A stretch of 64,000 bases of DNA from Pseudomonas sp. HOU2 (GTDB lineage Bacteria; Pseudomonadota; Gammaproteobacteria; Pseudomonadales; Pseudomonadaceae). Positions 10,165 through 18,912 of the stretch are shown piece by piece (the first letter of the stretch is position 1; each line of letters starts with the position of its first letter). Below the pieces are notes generated by a model. It had not been told where the DNA came from. It was given only the letters and a program-made list of their open reading frames with translations, and ran no database searches. A program made the translations under genes and the position numbers. The stretch lies in assembly GCF_040729435.1 (NCBI RefSeq), contig NZ_CP160398.1, positions 3,844,001 to 3,908,000 of the forward strand, read 5' to 3'.

Positions 10165-10258
10165 CCTGTGGGAGCTGGCTTGCCAGCGATGGCGGTGTGT
10201 CAGTGAGCGAATAAGTTGAATGTGCCGGCCTCATCGCTGGCAAGCCAGCTCCCACAGG
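10165..10258. repeat. REPIN, family B
   Basis: Second copy of the GTGGGAGCTGGCTTGCCAGC doublet, between putP and vgrG. The rest of this 349-bp gap (10259-10420) holds only a weak dyad, GTCGAAA (10290-10296) to TTTCGAC (10317-10323), and presumably the vgrG promoter, which is not recognisable. Confidence 0.85.
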
Positions 10259-10420
10259 TTCAGCAATGAGTTTCAGAGATGTGTCTGTAGTCGAAAACGT
10301 CGATTTCTGAAGGGGCTTTCGACAGCAAAAGTAGGGCAAATCTGATTTTTCTGTCACCCACCCAACATCCCTTGCCCCTCATGCAGAATCGCCCGCCCTC
10401 AATCTGCAGAGACACACCGG

Positions 10421-12436
10421 ATGTTCGCGCCTGCCAATCAACCGCGTTTCACGTTGACCCTCGAAGGCGCCCAAACTGACCTCAAGGTCCTTGAGTTCAC
10501 GGGCAAGGAAGCCATCAGCCAACCCTTTCGTTTCGAGCTGGAACTGGTCAGTGAACGGCCCGATCTGGATCTCGAAAGCCTGTTGCACCGTCAGGCGTTT
10601 CTGAGTTTTGATGCCGATGGTTCCGGCGTCCATGGTCAGATTTATCGGGTCGGGCAGGGCGATTCCGGGAAACGTCTGACGCGCTATCACCTGAGTCTGG
10701 TGCCGCGTCTGACCTACCTCGGGCATCGCATCAATCAGCGGATTTTTCAGCATCAGACGGTTCCGCAGATCGTTGCAAGGATCCTCAAGGACCACGCGAT
10801 CCTGCGTGATGCCTTCGAGTTTCGCCTCGGCAGTGATTACCCGGTGCGTGAATATTGCGTGCAGTACGCCGAGAGTGATCTGGCGTTCATTCAGCGCCTG
10901 TGTGCCGAGGTCGGCATTCATTACCACTTTCAGCACAGTCCCGCCGGGCATGTGCTGGTGTTCGGCGACGATCAGACGGTGTTCCCGCGCCTGGCCGAAC
11001 CGACGCTGTACTTGCCGGGCAGCGGCATGGCGTCTGCGGCGCCGGCCATCCAGCGCTTCAATGTCCGGGTGGAAACCCGCACCAGCGTGGTCACCCGGTG
11101 TGACTACAACTTTGAAAAGCCGCGCCTGCAACTGCAAAACCGCAGCGAAAGCGAGCAACGTCCGGTGCTCGAGGATTATCACTTTCCCGGCCAGTTCAAC
11201 GACCGGGAGACCGGCAAGCACCTGGCGCAGCGCGCGCTTGAGCGACATGTTGCCGACTACCGTCAGGCTGAGGGCATCAGCGACGTATCCGCACTGGTTT
11301 GCGGACATTTCCTGCAACTGACCGAGCATCCGCGCAAGGACTGGAATGACCTGTGGCTGCTCACCGCCATCGAACACCGTGGGCGACAGCCGCAAGTGCT
11401 GGAGGAATCGGTCACCAGTGATGGTGAAGGCTTCCAGGGTTACCGTAATACCTTTCTCGCCACGCCGTGGGACATATTCTTCCGCCCGGCCCTCGGCCCG
11501 GAAAAACCACGGATGCTCGGCTATCAACCTGCCGTCGTCACCGGGCCGCAAGACACGGAAATCCACTGCGACGAATATGGCCGGGTCAAGGTGCAACTGG
11601 CCTGGGACCGTGACGGCGAACTCAACGAGCATTCCAGCTGCTGGCTGCGTGTCGCCACCGGTTGGGCGCATGACCATTACGGCAGTGTGTTGATCCCGCG
11701 GGTCGGCATGGAGGTGCTGGTCGGTTTCATCGACGCCGATGCCGACAAACCGCTGGTGATGGGCTGCCTGCCCAATGCATCGACCCCGGTGCCGCTGGAC
11801 CTGCCGGCGGACAAGACCCGCAGCATCTGGCGCAGCCAGAGCAGCCCCGGTGGCGGCGGTTACAACGAACTGCGCATCGAGGACAAGAAAGGCGCCGAGG
11901 AAATCTACCTGCGTGCCCAACGCAACTGGACCCAGCATGTGCTGCACGACCAACAACTGCAGGTCGACAACCAGCGCAGCGTCGTCGTCACGGGCCTGGC
12001 GAGACATGAGTTGAAGGCTGACGAACAGCGCATCACCCACGGCCAGCGCCAGACCGAAGTGAAGCAGGACGATCACCTGACGGTTGCAGGTGACCGGCAT
12101 ATTCGGGTGAGCAGTCAGGCGACCAGCGCCAGCGCGCAAATTCACCTCAGTGCCGGCCAGCAAGTGGTGATCGACGGCGGCGCGAGCGCGACCATTCAGG
12201 CCGGCGGGCAGTGGATCAACATCGGCCCCGGCGGGATCTTCAGCAGCGTACCGATTCAGCTCGGTGGTGCGCCGATGGCCGCGATGAGCGCGGCACCGAG
12301 TGTGCCGGGATTGCCGGCGAAACTTGCAGCGGCACCGGCGGCCATGCTCACCGCAGCACAAATCATGAGCTTCAAAGGTGATGCGCCATTCTGCGAAGAG
12401 TGTGAGCGTTGCAAGGACGGTGTCTGTGCGGCCTGA
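10421..12436 (+). CDS. vgrG: Type VI secretion spike protein VgrG (TssI)
   Basis: Forms the trimeric tip of a type VI secretion tube and carries effectors out of the cell. The 671 residues show the gp27-like part at about 1-370 (RFTLTLEGAQTDLKVLEFTG; the YCVQYAESDLAFIQRLCAEVGI signature region), the gp5 OB-fold with DEYGRVKVQLAWDR near 385, and a beta-helical repeat region after about 470. The last 60 residues form an Ala/Pro-rich tail ending in a cysteine cluster (PFCEECERCKDGVCAA), not a recognised effector domain. The DUF4123 gene overlaps its 3' end. No sheath, tube or baseplate gene is in the window, so this is an orphan vgrG module served by a secretion system encoded elsewhere. Confidence 0.93.
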   Translation: MFAPANQPRFTLTLEGAQTDLKVLEFTGKEAISQPFRFELELVSERPDLDLESLLHRQAFLSFDADGSGVHGQIYRVGQGDSGKRLTRYHLSLVPRLTYLGHRINQRIFQHQTVPQIVARILKDHAILRDAFEFRLGSDYPVREYCVQYAESDLAFIQRLCAEVGIHYHFQHSPAGHVLVFGDDQTVFPRLAEPTLYLPGSGMASAAPAIQRFNVRVETRTSVVTRCDYNFEKPRLQLQNRSESEQRPVLEDYHFPGQFNDRETGKHLAQRALERHVADYRQAEGISDVSALVCGHFLQLTEHPRKDWNDLWLLTAIEHRGRQPQVLEESVTSDGEGFQGYRNTFLATPWDIFFRPALGPEKPRMLGYQPAVVTGPQDTEIHCDEYGRVKVQLAWDRDGELNEHSSCWLRVATGWAHDHYGSVLIPRVGMEVLVGFIDADADKPLVMGCLPNASTPVPLDLPADKTRSIWRSQSSPGGGGYNELRIEDKKGAEEIYLRAQRNWTQHVLHDQQLQVDNQRSVVVTGLARHELKADEQRITHGQRQTEVKQDDHLTVAGDRHIRVSSQATSASAQIHLSAGQQVVIDGGASATIQAGGQWINIGPGGIFSSVPIQLGGAPMAAMSAAPSVPGLPAKLAAAPAAMLTAAQIMSFKGDAPFCEECERCKDGVCAA

Positions 12437-13130
12437 GTGCCTGACGCCTTCAGCGTGGCTGGCGCGTGAGCCGCTGAAACCTGCGGAGCAACTGTTCGCG
12501 ATTTTCAGTAATGCCAGCGACGCCAGGCCTCCGTTGGTTGCACCGAGCCCGATCTGGGCGGACACGATCTACGCCGAGTGGGACGCGGTGATGCCCTTCG
12601 TGGGAATTGTCGCGGCGGGCAGTGAGCTTCTCGATTGGGTGGCCTCTACCGAGTCTCGCGACTGGGGTTGGCTGGCAGTGTCTTCCGCGAGCCTTGAAGT
12701 GCTGGTCGAGCACTTTCGCAGCCTGACTCAAGTGCTGATGCCGGACGGCACAGCGGTGTTTTTCCGGTTTTGGGATGGACGGTTTTTGTTGCCGATCCTG
12801 CAGTCCGACGAAGTGCAATCTGCGCAGTTGATACCGGTGATCTCGCGCGGCTTGATCAATGGACAGGCCGTGGATATCGGGGGCAGGGCGCAGGTTTCGG
12901 GGCGGGTGTTTCCCTGGTGGAAGGTGCCTGAGTCGGTACTGGCTTCAGCAGGGAATGCAGTCCGGATCGGCAATGCGCTGCAGTGGCTGAGCGAGGAGCA
13001 TCCGGCGCTGAACGAGGCGTTTCCCGAGGCTGTGTTGCGCTGCAAGGTTCGGCAGTTTTTTCAGGTTTCAGCGTCGGAAGAATCGTCGCAATCGGCGTTA
13101 TTGGCGTATTTGCAGGACGAAGCGGAGTGA
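12426..13130 (+). CDS. DUF4123 adaptor/chaperone of a type VI effector
   Basis: DUF4123 proteins (Tap/TEC type) load a partner effector onto the VgrG encoded just upstream. The region VMPFVGIVAAGSELLDWVAS through SLTQVLMPDGTAVFFRFWDG matches the family pattern and length (234 residues). GTG 12426 is preferred because AAGGA at 12413-12417 is spaced correctly from it. GTG 12420 and ATG 12378 in the same frame are alternatives with a longer overlap. The gene overlaps the vgrG stop by 11 bp, so translation is probably coupled. The expected third gene, the effector, does not follow. Confidence 0.75.
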   Translation: MRPECLTPSAWLAREPLKPAEQLFAIFSNASDARPPLVAPSPIWADTIYAEWDAVMPFVGIVAAGSELLDWVASTESRDWGWLAVSSASLEVLVEHFRSLTQVLMPDGTAVFFRFWDGRFLLPILQSDEVQSAQLIPVISRGLINGQAVDIGGRAQVSGRVFPWWKVPESVLASAGNAVRIGNALQWLSEEHPALNEAFPEAVLRCKVRQFFQVSASEESSQSALLAYLQDEAE

Positions 13131-13236
13131 AATTTCCGGGCGAAGGCTTCGGAAATTTCCCGCGAGTTGCGGCGGATTTCATGAACTGGTGGGCGGTGGA
13201 TTGCGGGGATAGTCTTTTCGTTGTCACTGCGAGAGT

Positions 13237-13430
13237 GGTGGCAGGGTGTAGGAACCCGAACTTCAAATGTGCATCAGTACCGTTGATTGGTTGCGACACT
13301 TGACTAGTGTCCACAACGCCTTTCATGGCGGCTGTGTGCGGGACACGTTTCGACGTGGCTGATTTGAAGTTCCTCAGTTCCTACTCCCGCGCATGGCTGC
13401 CACCCAAACCCGTAGGAAGGTCGATGGCAG
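13237..13430 (+). ncRNA. Structured intergenic element, possible cis-regulatory RNA
   Basis: Two arms pair over three exact stems. GGTGGCAG (13237-13244) pairs with 13397-13404, GTAGGAAC (13248-13255) with 13377-13384, and GAACTTCAAAT (13258-13268) with 13362-13372. The enclosed 93 bases contain two hairpins that exclude each other: GACACT/AGTGTC (13295-13311) and GTGTCC/GGACAC (13307-13346). GTAGGAA (13412-13418) and TGGCAG (13425-13430) repeat the 5' arm and could pair with the 3' arm instead. The element ends 31 bp before the small gene at 13462, so a leader RNA or regulatory switch for that gene is plausible. Strand is assumed from that gene. No known RNA family was recognised. Confidence 0.45.
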
Positions 13431-13461
13431 TCTCAATTTAGAACTTCGAGAATGCTCAAAT

Positions 13462-13782
13462 ATGACGATGCTTAAACCCGACCCACCCTACGAGAAAATC
13501 ATCCCCCATCCCGACAACCGCTTCATGGCCCTGACCGGCAATTGCAGCGACATGCCCACCCTGTTCATCGACACCCAAGTCCCCCTCGACATCCTCATGG
13601 ACGCCGCCAACCACCGCATCCGCGCCGTGATTCAGGTGCTGGAAAACATGTGCATGCGCGGCTCGGTCGAATGCGACTCGATCATCCTCAGCGACTTCGC
13701 CATGCTCTGCGCCATTCCGCTGCGTGACGGCTGCGATGTGCTGGATGTCATCGGCAAGCGCCTCGGCAACCTGTCCCTTTAA
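13462..13782 (+). CDS. Small protein of unknown function
   Basis: A 106-residue cytoplasmic protein with no signal peptide or membrane segment. After a Pro-rich start (MTMLKPDPPYEK) it has LFIDTQVPLDILMDAANHRI, a hydrophobic strand-helix pattern that recalls the small Pseudomonas-specific DUF3077/DUF6124 families. This resemblance is from memory and tentative. ATG 13462 is chosen; ATG 13468 is also possible. It stands alone behind the structured element at 13237-13430 and before two inverted repeats. It could be an immunity protein left from a type VI cargo module, but nothing in the sequence shows this. Confidence 0.6.
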   Translation: MTMLKPDPPYEKIIPHPDNRFMALTGNCSDMPTLFIDTQVPLDILMDAANHRIRAVIQVLENMCMRGSVECDSIILSDFAMLCAIPLRDGCDVLDVIGKRLGNLSL

Positions 13783-13796
13783 GCCTGAGAGCGTTT

Positions 13797-13929
13797 TTGT
13801 GGCGAGGGAGCTTGCTCCCGCTCGGCTGCGTAGCAGCCGCAACCCGGTTGTCGCGGTGTCAGATGAAATGGCGGATTGAGGTGCTGGGGCCGCTTCGCAG
13901 CCCATCGGGGATGAATCCCATCGCCACAA
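13797..13929. repeat. REPIN, hybrid of family C and another variant
   Basis: The left arm is the family C form (GTGGCGAGGGAGCTTGCTCC). The right arm reads CATCGGGGATGAATCCCATC before GCCACAAG, a different REP variant, so only the outer 9-12 bp are exact complements. It follows the small gene directly. Confidence 0.75.
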
Positions 13930-13938
13930 GGCAAGGGC

Positions 13939-14014
13939 AAAAGATCGCAGCCTTCGGCAGCTCCTACAGGGTGTACGCCAATCCCGTGTAGGAGCTGCCG
14001 AAGGCTGCGATCTT
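13939..14014. repeat. Family A inverted repeat
   Basis: AAAGATCGCAGCCTTCGGCA and its complement flank a short loop. With the hybrid REPIN just before it, this fills the 314-bp gap between the small gene and rlmJ. It may terminate transcription before rlmJ. Confidence 0.85.
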
Positions 14015-14096
14015 TGCTGCTGAGGCCCGCTCGGCCGCCAACCCCTGACTTGCCGCCCGGTAAAAGGTAAACTTTGCGCCCTTCGCAGGAGCAGCC

Positions 14097-14936
14097 ATGA
14101 ATTATCGTCACGCCTTCCATGCCGGCAATCACGCCGATGTGTTCAAACACCTGACCTTGACCCGCCTCATCGCCCTGATGTCGCGCAAGGAGCAGCCGTT
14201 TGCCTATCTCGACACGCACGCCGGTATCGGTCTGTATGACCTGCAGGGCGATCAGGCCAACCGTACCGGCGAGTACCTGGAGGGCATCGCGCGGTTGTGG
14301 GATCAGCCGGATCTGCCGGCGCTGACTGCCGACTACATGAAGGTGCTGCACGAGATGAACCCGGATGGCCAGTTGCGCTACTACCCGGGTTCGCCGGAGT
14401 TGGCGCGGCGTCTGACCCGGCCGCAGGACCGGGTGATGCTCAACGAGAAGCACCCGCAAGACGGCGTGCTGCTCAAGGACAACATGGCCGGCGACCGTCG
14501 GGTCAAGGTGCATCTGGGCGAGGGCTGGCATGTGGCGCGGGCGATGTTGCCGGTGCAGGAGAAACGCGCGGTGATGCTGATTGATCCGCCGTTCGAGCAG
14601 CTTGATGAGATGCAAAAGTGTGCGGCGTCGCTGAAAGAAGCGATTGGCCGCATGCGTCAAACCGTGGCGGCGATCTGGTACCCGGTGAAGGATCAGCGTG
14701 CGTTGCGCCGGTTCTATCAGGATCTGGCCGGTACCGGCGCGCCGAAGTTGTTGCGCGTGGAGCTGCTGGTGCATCCGCTGGATACGCCGAACAGCTTGAA
14801 CGGCTCCGGGATGGCGATTGCCAATCCGCCGTGGGGGCTGGAGGAAGAATTGCGTGAACTGCTGCCGTGGTTGTCGAAGAAGCTTGGGCAGACTCAGGGT
14901 GGGTGGCAGATGGATTGGTTGATTGCCGAGAGCTGA
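14097..14936 (+). CDS. rlmJ: 23S rRNA (adenine2030-N6)-methyltransferase
   Basis: Methylates N6 of A2030 in 23S rRNA using S-adenosylmethionine. The start MNYRHAFHAGNHADVFKHL is the signature of the RlmJ/YhiR family. The catalytic motif DPPFE is near residue 164, and the SAM-binding region is near YLDTHAGIGLY. Its length of 279 residues agrees with E. coli (280). An AGGAG site lies just before the ATG. It is a single gene bordered by inverted repeats on both sides. In PAO1 it also lies next to msrA. Confidence 0.95.
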   Translation: MNYRHAFHAGNHADVFKHLTLTRLIALMSRKEQPFAYLDTHAGIGLYDLQGDQANRTGEYLEGIARLWDQPDLPALTADYMKVLHEMNPDGQLRYYPGSPELARRLTRPQDRVMLNEKHPQDGVLLKDNMAGDRRVKVHLGEGWHVARAMLPVQEKRAVMLIDPPFEQLDEMQKCAASLKEAIGRMRQTVAAIWYPVKDQRALRRFYQDLAGTGAPKLLRVELLVHPLDTPNSLNGSGMAIANPPWGLEEELRELLPWLSKKLGQTQGGWQMDWLIAES

Positions 14937-14948
14937 GTCGCAGAACTT

Positions 14949-15078
14949 GTGGCGAGGGAGCTTGCTCCCGCTCGGCTGCGCAGCAGTCGTAAAATCGGAG
15001 AGCCGGTTCTTCCTGAAGAACGCGTTCACCAGTTTTGGGGGCGCTTCGCACCCCAGCGGGAGCAAGCTCCCTCGCCAC
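14949..15078. repeat. REPIN, family C
   Basis: GTGGCGAGGGAGCTTGCTCC at the left and its complement at the right enclose about 80 bp. It lies between the convergent rlmJ and msrA genes. Confidence 0.87.
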
Positions 15079-15087
15079 AGTTTTAAG

Positions 15088-15753
15088 TCAGTTACCCGCC
15101 AGACTCGCTGGCATGCACACACCGGTGCCGCCAATCCCGCAATAACCCTCAGGGTTCTTCGCCAGATACTGCTGGTGATACGCCTCAGCGAAGTACACGG
15201 TCGGCGCCTGCTCGATCTCGGTGCTGATGTCGCCCAGACCCGCCTTCGACAGTTCAGCCTGATACACCGCCTTGCTCTTGAGCGCCGCGTCCAGTTGCTC
15301 TGGCGAGGTGGCGTAGATCACCGAACGGTACTGGGTGCCGATGTCATTGCCCTGGCGCATGCCCTGTGTCGGGTTGTGCAGTTCCCAGAACATCGCCAGC
15401 AGCTCTTCATAGCTGACCTTGGCCTTGTCGTACACCACCAAAACCACTTCAGCGTGGCCGGTCAGGCCCGAGCAGACTTCTTCGTAGGTCGGGTTCGGCG
15501 TGTAGCCGCCGGCGTAGCCGACCACCGTGCTGACCACGCCTTCGCGCTGCCAGAAGCGGCGTTCAGCGCCCCAGAAGCAACCCAGACCGAAAATGGCGAA
15601 GTCGACGTCCTGGAAGAACGGGCCGAGCAATGGGGTTTCTTCGAAGACGAAGTGCTTCTCAGGCAGGGTCATCGCGGTTTCGCGGCCGGGCAGAGCTTGA
15701 TCTTTGGTCGGTAGCACGTTTTTGTTCACCAGAATTTCCGAGCGCAGAACCAT
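15088..15753 (-). CDS. msrA: Peptide-methionine (S)-S-oxide reductase
   Basis: Repairs the S-epimer of oxidised methionine in proteins, using thioredoxin as the usual reductant. The catalytic GCFWGAE motif is near residue 58. Further conserved stretches are [26 protein letters not shown], and the C-terminal region with the resolving cysteines ([12 protein letters not shown]). Its 221 residues are typical for the longer proteobacterial form. An AGAGGA site precedes the ATG. It is convergent with rlmJ and upstream, on the same strand, of no other gene. Confidence 0.96.
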   Translation of the reverse strand: MVLRSEILVNKNVLPTKDQALPGRETAMTLPEKHFVFEETPLLGPFFQDVDFAIFGLGCFWGAERRFWQREGVVSTVVGYAGGYTPNPTYEEVCSGLTGHAEVVLVVYDKAKVSYEELLAMFWELHNPTQGMRQGNDIGTQYRSVIYATSPEQLDAALKSKAVYQAELSKAGLGDISTEIEQAPTVYFAEAYHQQYLAKNPEGYCGIGGTGVCMPASLAGN

Positions 15754-15858
15754 GATCGTTCCTCTCAGTCAGGATGGGATGTAAAAAGTCAGACCGCCAG
15801 TGTGCCCAATGATGCCCGTTTAATCACTACCCAAAATGTGCGGGTACTCGCCCCCACT

Positions 15859-15946
15859 GTAGGAGTGAGCCTGCTCGCGATAGCGGTAGGTCAATCAACT
15901 TATTTGTTACTGAAATACCGCTATCGCGAGCAGGCTCACTCCTACA
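15859..15946. repeat. REPIN, family D
   Basis: TGTAGGAGTGAGCCTGCTCG and its complement, 31-bp arms, flank about 26 bp. It lies between the msrA promoter region and the 3' end of dipA. Related copies are at 35799, 48847 and 55041. Confidence 0.87.
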
Positions 15947-15962
15947 AGGAATCAGCGGTGTT

Positions 15963-18659
15963 TTAAAGGCAGAGCGGCCCGCGCGGGTAGCGCTTGAGCG
16001 CCTGGATCAGCTCGGCGCCGGGGATCGGCCGGTCGAACAGGTAGCCCTGGCCGACGTCGCAGCGGTGGCGACGCAGGAACGCCAGTTGCTCGGCGGTCTC
16101 GATGCCTTCGGCCACGACTTTGAGTTTCAGGTTGTGGGCCATGGCGATCACCGCGGAGGTGATTTCCATGTCGTCCTGGTTGTCGGGGATTTCGTGGATG
16201 AAGCTTCGATCGATCTTGATGATGTCGATCGGGAATTTCTTCAGGTAGCTGAGCGACGAATAACCGGTACCGAAATCGTCCATGGCCAGGGTCAGGCCCA
16301 GGCGCTTGAGCTGGTCGAGCTGCAAGTGGGTGTCTTCGGTGGCTTCCAGCAGCAGTCCTTCGGTCAGCTCCAGTTCGAGCAGATTGGCCGGCAGCGCTTC
16401 TTCCTTGAGGATGTTGGCGATGGACGCGACCAGATCCGGGTCGGAGAACTGCTTCGGCGAAAGATTGATCGCCACCTGCAGATTGCCCAGACCGGCGGCG
16501 GTCAGCGCCTTGCTCATGCGGCAGGCCTGGCGCGCAATCCACTTGCCGATCGGGATGATCAGGCCGGTTTCTTCGGCGACGCTGATGAACTGGTCCGGGC
16601 GGATCATGCCGCGCTCCGGGTGGTTCCAGCGCAGCAGCGCTTCCATGCCCAGCAGGCGCCCGCTGCGCAGGCACAGCTTGGGCTGGTAGAACACGTCCAG
16701 CTCGTTCTGGGTCAGGGCGCGGCGCAGGTTGTTCTCGACGAACAGCTTGTAGCTGGCCTCGGCGTTGAGTGCTTCGGTGAAGACTTGCACCTGATGTTTG
16801 CCGTTGGCCTTGGCCTTGTGCAGGGCCAGCCCGGCGTTGCGCATCAGAGTCTGCGGATCGCGGCCGTGCAGCGGCGCGCAAGCCAGGCCTACGGAGCCGG
16901 TGACGCTGATCAGTTGGTTGTCGACGAACATCGGTTTGTCGAGGGTTGCCAGCAGTTGGTTGGCGATCTGCTGGCCGGTGGCGAGGTCGGTGTCGTCGAG
17001 CAGCACCGCAAATTCATTACTGGCGAAGCGCGCGAGGCTGCCGCTCGGGCTCAGACTGTTGCGCAGACGCCGGGCCAGGCTGATCAGCAGTTTGTCGCCG
17101 GTCTGGTGACCGAGGCTGTCGTTGATCCGCTTGAAGTTGTCGATGTCCACCAGCAGCAGGCTGATCGGCGTATCGCTGTCGCGGGCGAAGCGTTCGTCCA
17201 GATTGCGGATAAACGCCGGGCGGTTGCCGAGGTTGGTCAGGTTATCGGTGTACGCCAGACGTTCGATGCGCTGCTGCGCCAGTTTGGTCTGGGTGATGTC
17301 TTCGTAGATGCCGATGTAGTGCGTCAGCTCGCGGTTGTCGCCATACACCTTGGAGATCGACAACTGGCCCCAGTACGGTTCGAGGTTTTTCCGACGGCTC
17401 TTGAATTCGCCCTGCCAGCTGTTGCTCTTGGCCAGCGCCGAGGGCGCGTCGAACAGCAGCTCGCTGAGGTTCTCCAGGGCCGGCAGTTCCGACAGACGCT
17501 GGCCGTGGACTTCCTCGGTGGAGTACTGGGTGATCGCGGTGAAACTCGGGTTGACGTACTCGACCACGCCGTCGCAATTGACCAGCAGAAAGGCGTTGGC
17601 ACTTTGCTCCACCGCACGCTGGAACAGGTGCAGGGCGCTGGTGGCGGTGCGCCGGTTGTGGTTGTTGATGACCTGGGCGAACTGGTCGGCTAGCTCACCG
17701 GCAAAGGCGATTTCGTCGGACTGCCAGGCGCGGGTGACGCCGGTCTGCTCCAGGCAGAGCACGCCGACCACCTGGCCGTCGACGCGGATACTGGCGTCGA
17801 GCATGGCGTTGACGTCGCGCGGGCGCAGGGCTTCGGCCATCTCGCGGGTTCGCGGGTCGCGCATCGCATTATGCGCGTCGATGGCGCGGCTGCCGTGCAG
17901 CGCTTCCATGTAGTCGGGGAAGCCGCTGATGTCGATCACCTCGGGCAGGATGTATTCCTGGGTCGCGCGGTGATACGCCGAAATCGGTACCAGCAGATTG
18001 CCTTCGAGGTTCCACAGGCTGGCGCAGTCGATTTCATAGATATCGCAGGCGCAGCGGGTGATCAGTTCGGCAGCTTCTTGCAACGAGTTGTGGCTGCTGT
18101 AGCGCTGGCGGGCCAGCAGCAGAATCAGATCCTGCTGGGCGCGCACCCGATCGAGGTGCTGCAGTTGTTCCTGCTGGGCGCGCTGGTTCAGTTCGAGGGC
18201 GATCTGCAGGCGCGAATTCTGGGTTTCGAGGTCGACGGACGGCAGCGCGGGGGCTTCGTCGAACACGTCATCGACTGCCAGCAGGTAGCCGCGCAACAGG
18301 TGCCGATTGTGCTGTTTGTAGGCTTCGCCGAGTTCGAGGATGCTCAGCACGCCGGCGGCGGTGTGCAGGGTGTAGCGCACCAGATAATGCGGGCTGTCGC
18401 GCAGTTGTTGCTGGATGGTGTCGTGCAACTGATAGCGCGCTTCAGGTTCCATCAGACTGGCGTAGGGCGAGCCGACCAGCGCACAGAGCTCGACGGCCGG
18501 CTGGCCGAACTGGCGTTCGCAGTTGGGGTCAAGAAACAGCATCGCCCAGCTGGCTTCATTCAAGCGCTCGAAACGCAGCATGCCGAGCCGCGAGGGCACA
18601 GGCAACTGCGTCACTACCTCGGCCGCCATACGGCTGGCGGCATCGGGTTGGCTCTTCAT
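15963..18659 (-). CDS. dipA: Cyclic-di-GMP phosphodiesterase DipA-like (PAS-GAF-PAS-GGDEF-EAL)
   Basis: An 898-residue soluble protein with no membrane segment. An N-terminal PAS-like region covers about 20-130, a GAF domain about 170-330, a PAS with a PAC tail about 345-460, GGDEF about 470-630 and EAL about 645-890. The GGDEF active-site motif is degenerate (ASNEF, near residue 546), so diguanylate cyclase activity is unlikely. The EAL domain keeps its key residues: MEALLRW, the Asn of AINLSPKQF, LELTEG, DDFGTGYSSL, KIDRSFI and AEGIET. It therefore should hydrolyse c-di-GMP. P. aeruginosa DipA (PA5017) has the same length, the same ASNEF motif and the same place next to aceF, and is needed for biofilm dispersion. 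The start is ATG 18659. Confidence 0.9.
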   Translation of the reverse strand: MKSQPDAASRMAAEVVTQLPVPSRLGMLRFERLNEASWAMLFLDPNCERQFGQPAVELCALVGSPYASLMEPEARYQLHDTIQQQLRDSPHYLVRYTLHTAAGVLSILELGEAYKQHNRHLLRGYLLAVDDVFDEAPALPSVDLETQNSRLQIALELNQRAQQEQLQHLDRVRAQQDLILLLARQRYSSHNSLQEAAELITRCACDIYEIDCASLWNLEGNLLVPISAYHRATQEYILPEVIDISGFPDYMEALHGSRAIDAHNAMRDPRTREMAEALRPRDVNAMLDASIRVDGQVVGVLCLEQTGVTRAWQSDEIAFAGELADQFAQVINNHNRRTATSALHLFQRAVEQSANAFLLVNCDGVVEYVNPSFTAITQYSTEEVHGQRLSELPALENLSELLFDAPSALAKSNSWQGEFKSRRKNLEPYWGQLSISKVYGDNRELTHYIGIYEDITQTKLAQQRIERLAYTDNLTNLGNRPAFIRNLDERFARDSDTPISLLLVDIDNFKRINDSLGHQTGDKLLISLARRLRNSLSPSGSLARFASNEFAVLLDDTDLATGQQIANQLLATLDKPMFVDNQLISVTGSVGLACAPLHGRDPQTLMRNAGLALHKAKANGKHQVQVFTEALNAEASYKLFVENNLRRALTQNELDVFYQPKLCLRSGRLLGMEALLRWNHPERGMIRPDQFISVAEETGLIIPIGKWIARQACRMSKALTAAGLGNLQVAINLSPKQFSDPDLVASIANILKEEALPANLLELELTEGLLLEATEDTHLQLDQLKRLGLTLAMDDFGTGYSSLSYLKKFPIDIIKIDRSFIHEIPDNQDDMEITSAVIAMAHNLKLKVVAEGIETAEQLAFLRRHRCDVGQGYLFDRPIPGAELIQALKRYPRGPLCL

Positions 18660-18831
18660 GAAGGAACTCGCTTGGAAATATGCTGAACGCGCCGGGCTCT
18701 CGCCCTCTTTACTGTTGCCTGCGGCAAGGTTGCATCATTGCGGCACCGACTGACAAGAGTGATGAAGGCCAAGTGCTATAAGAATATGTCGGCTGCTCGG
18801 GGCATTTCTCCAGTGGGTGATTGAAAAGAGC

Positions 18832-18906
18832 AAAAGATCGCAGCCTACGGCAGCTCCTACAGGGGATGCATACCGATGTAGGAGCTGCCGCAGGCTGCGA
18901 TCTTTT
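18832..18906. repeat. Family A inverted repeat, likely terminator of the PhoD-like gene
   Basis: AAAAGATCGCAGCCTACGGC pairs with its complement, ending in GATCTTTT. It begins 7 bp beyond the stop of the minus-strand PhoD-like gene, in the 253-bp gap before dipA. Confidence 0.85.
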
Positions 18907-18912
18907 AAGATT

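Noticed and set aside
10379..12565. A 728-codon open frame opposite vgrG
   Set aside because: Antisense to a conserved VgrG; no domain or ribosome site is visible.
13797..15078. Closely spaced repeats resembling a CRISPR array
   Set aside because: The repeats are inverted pairs of different families with irregular spacing, not direct repeats with unique spacers, and no cas genes are present.
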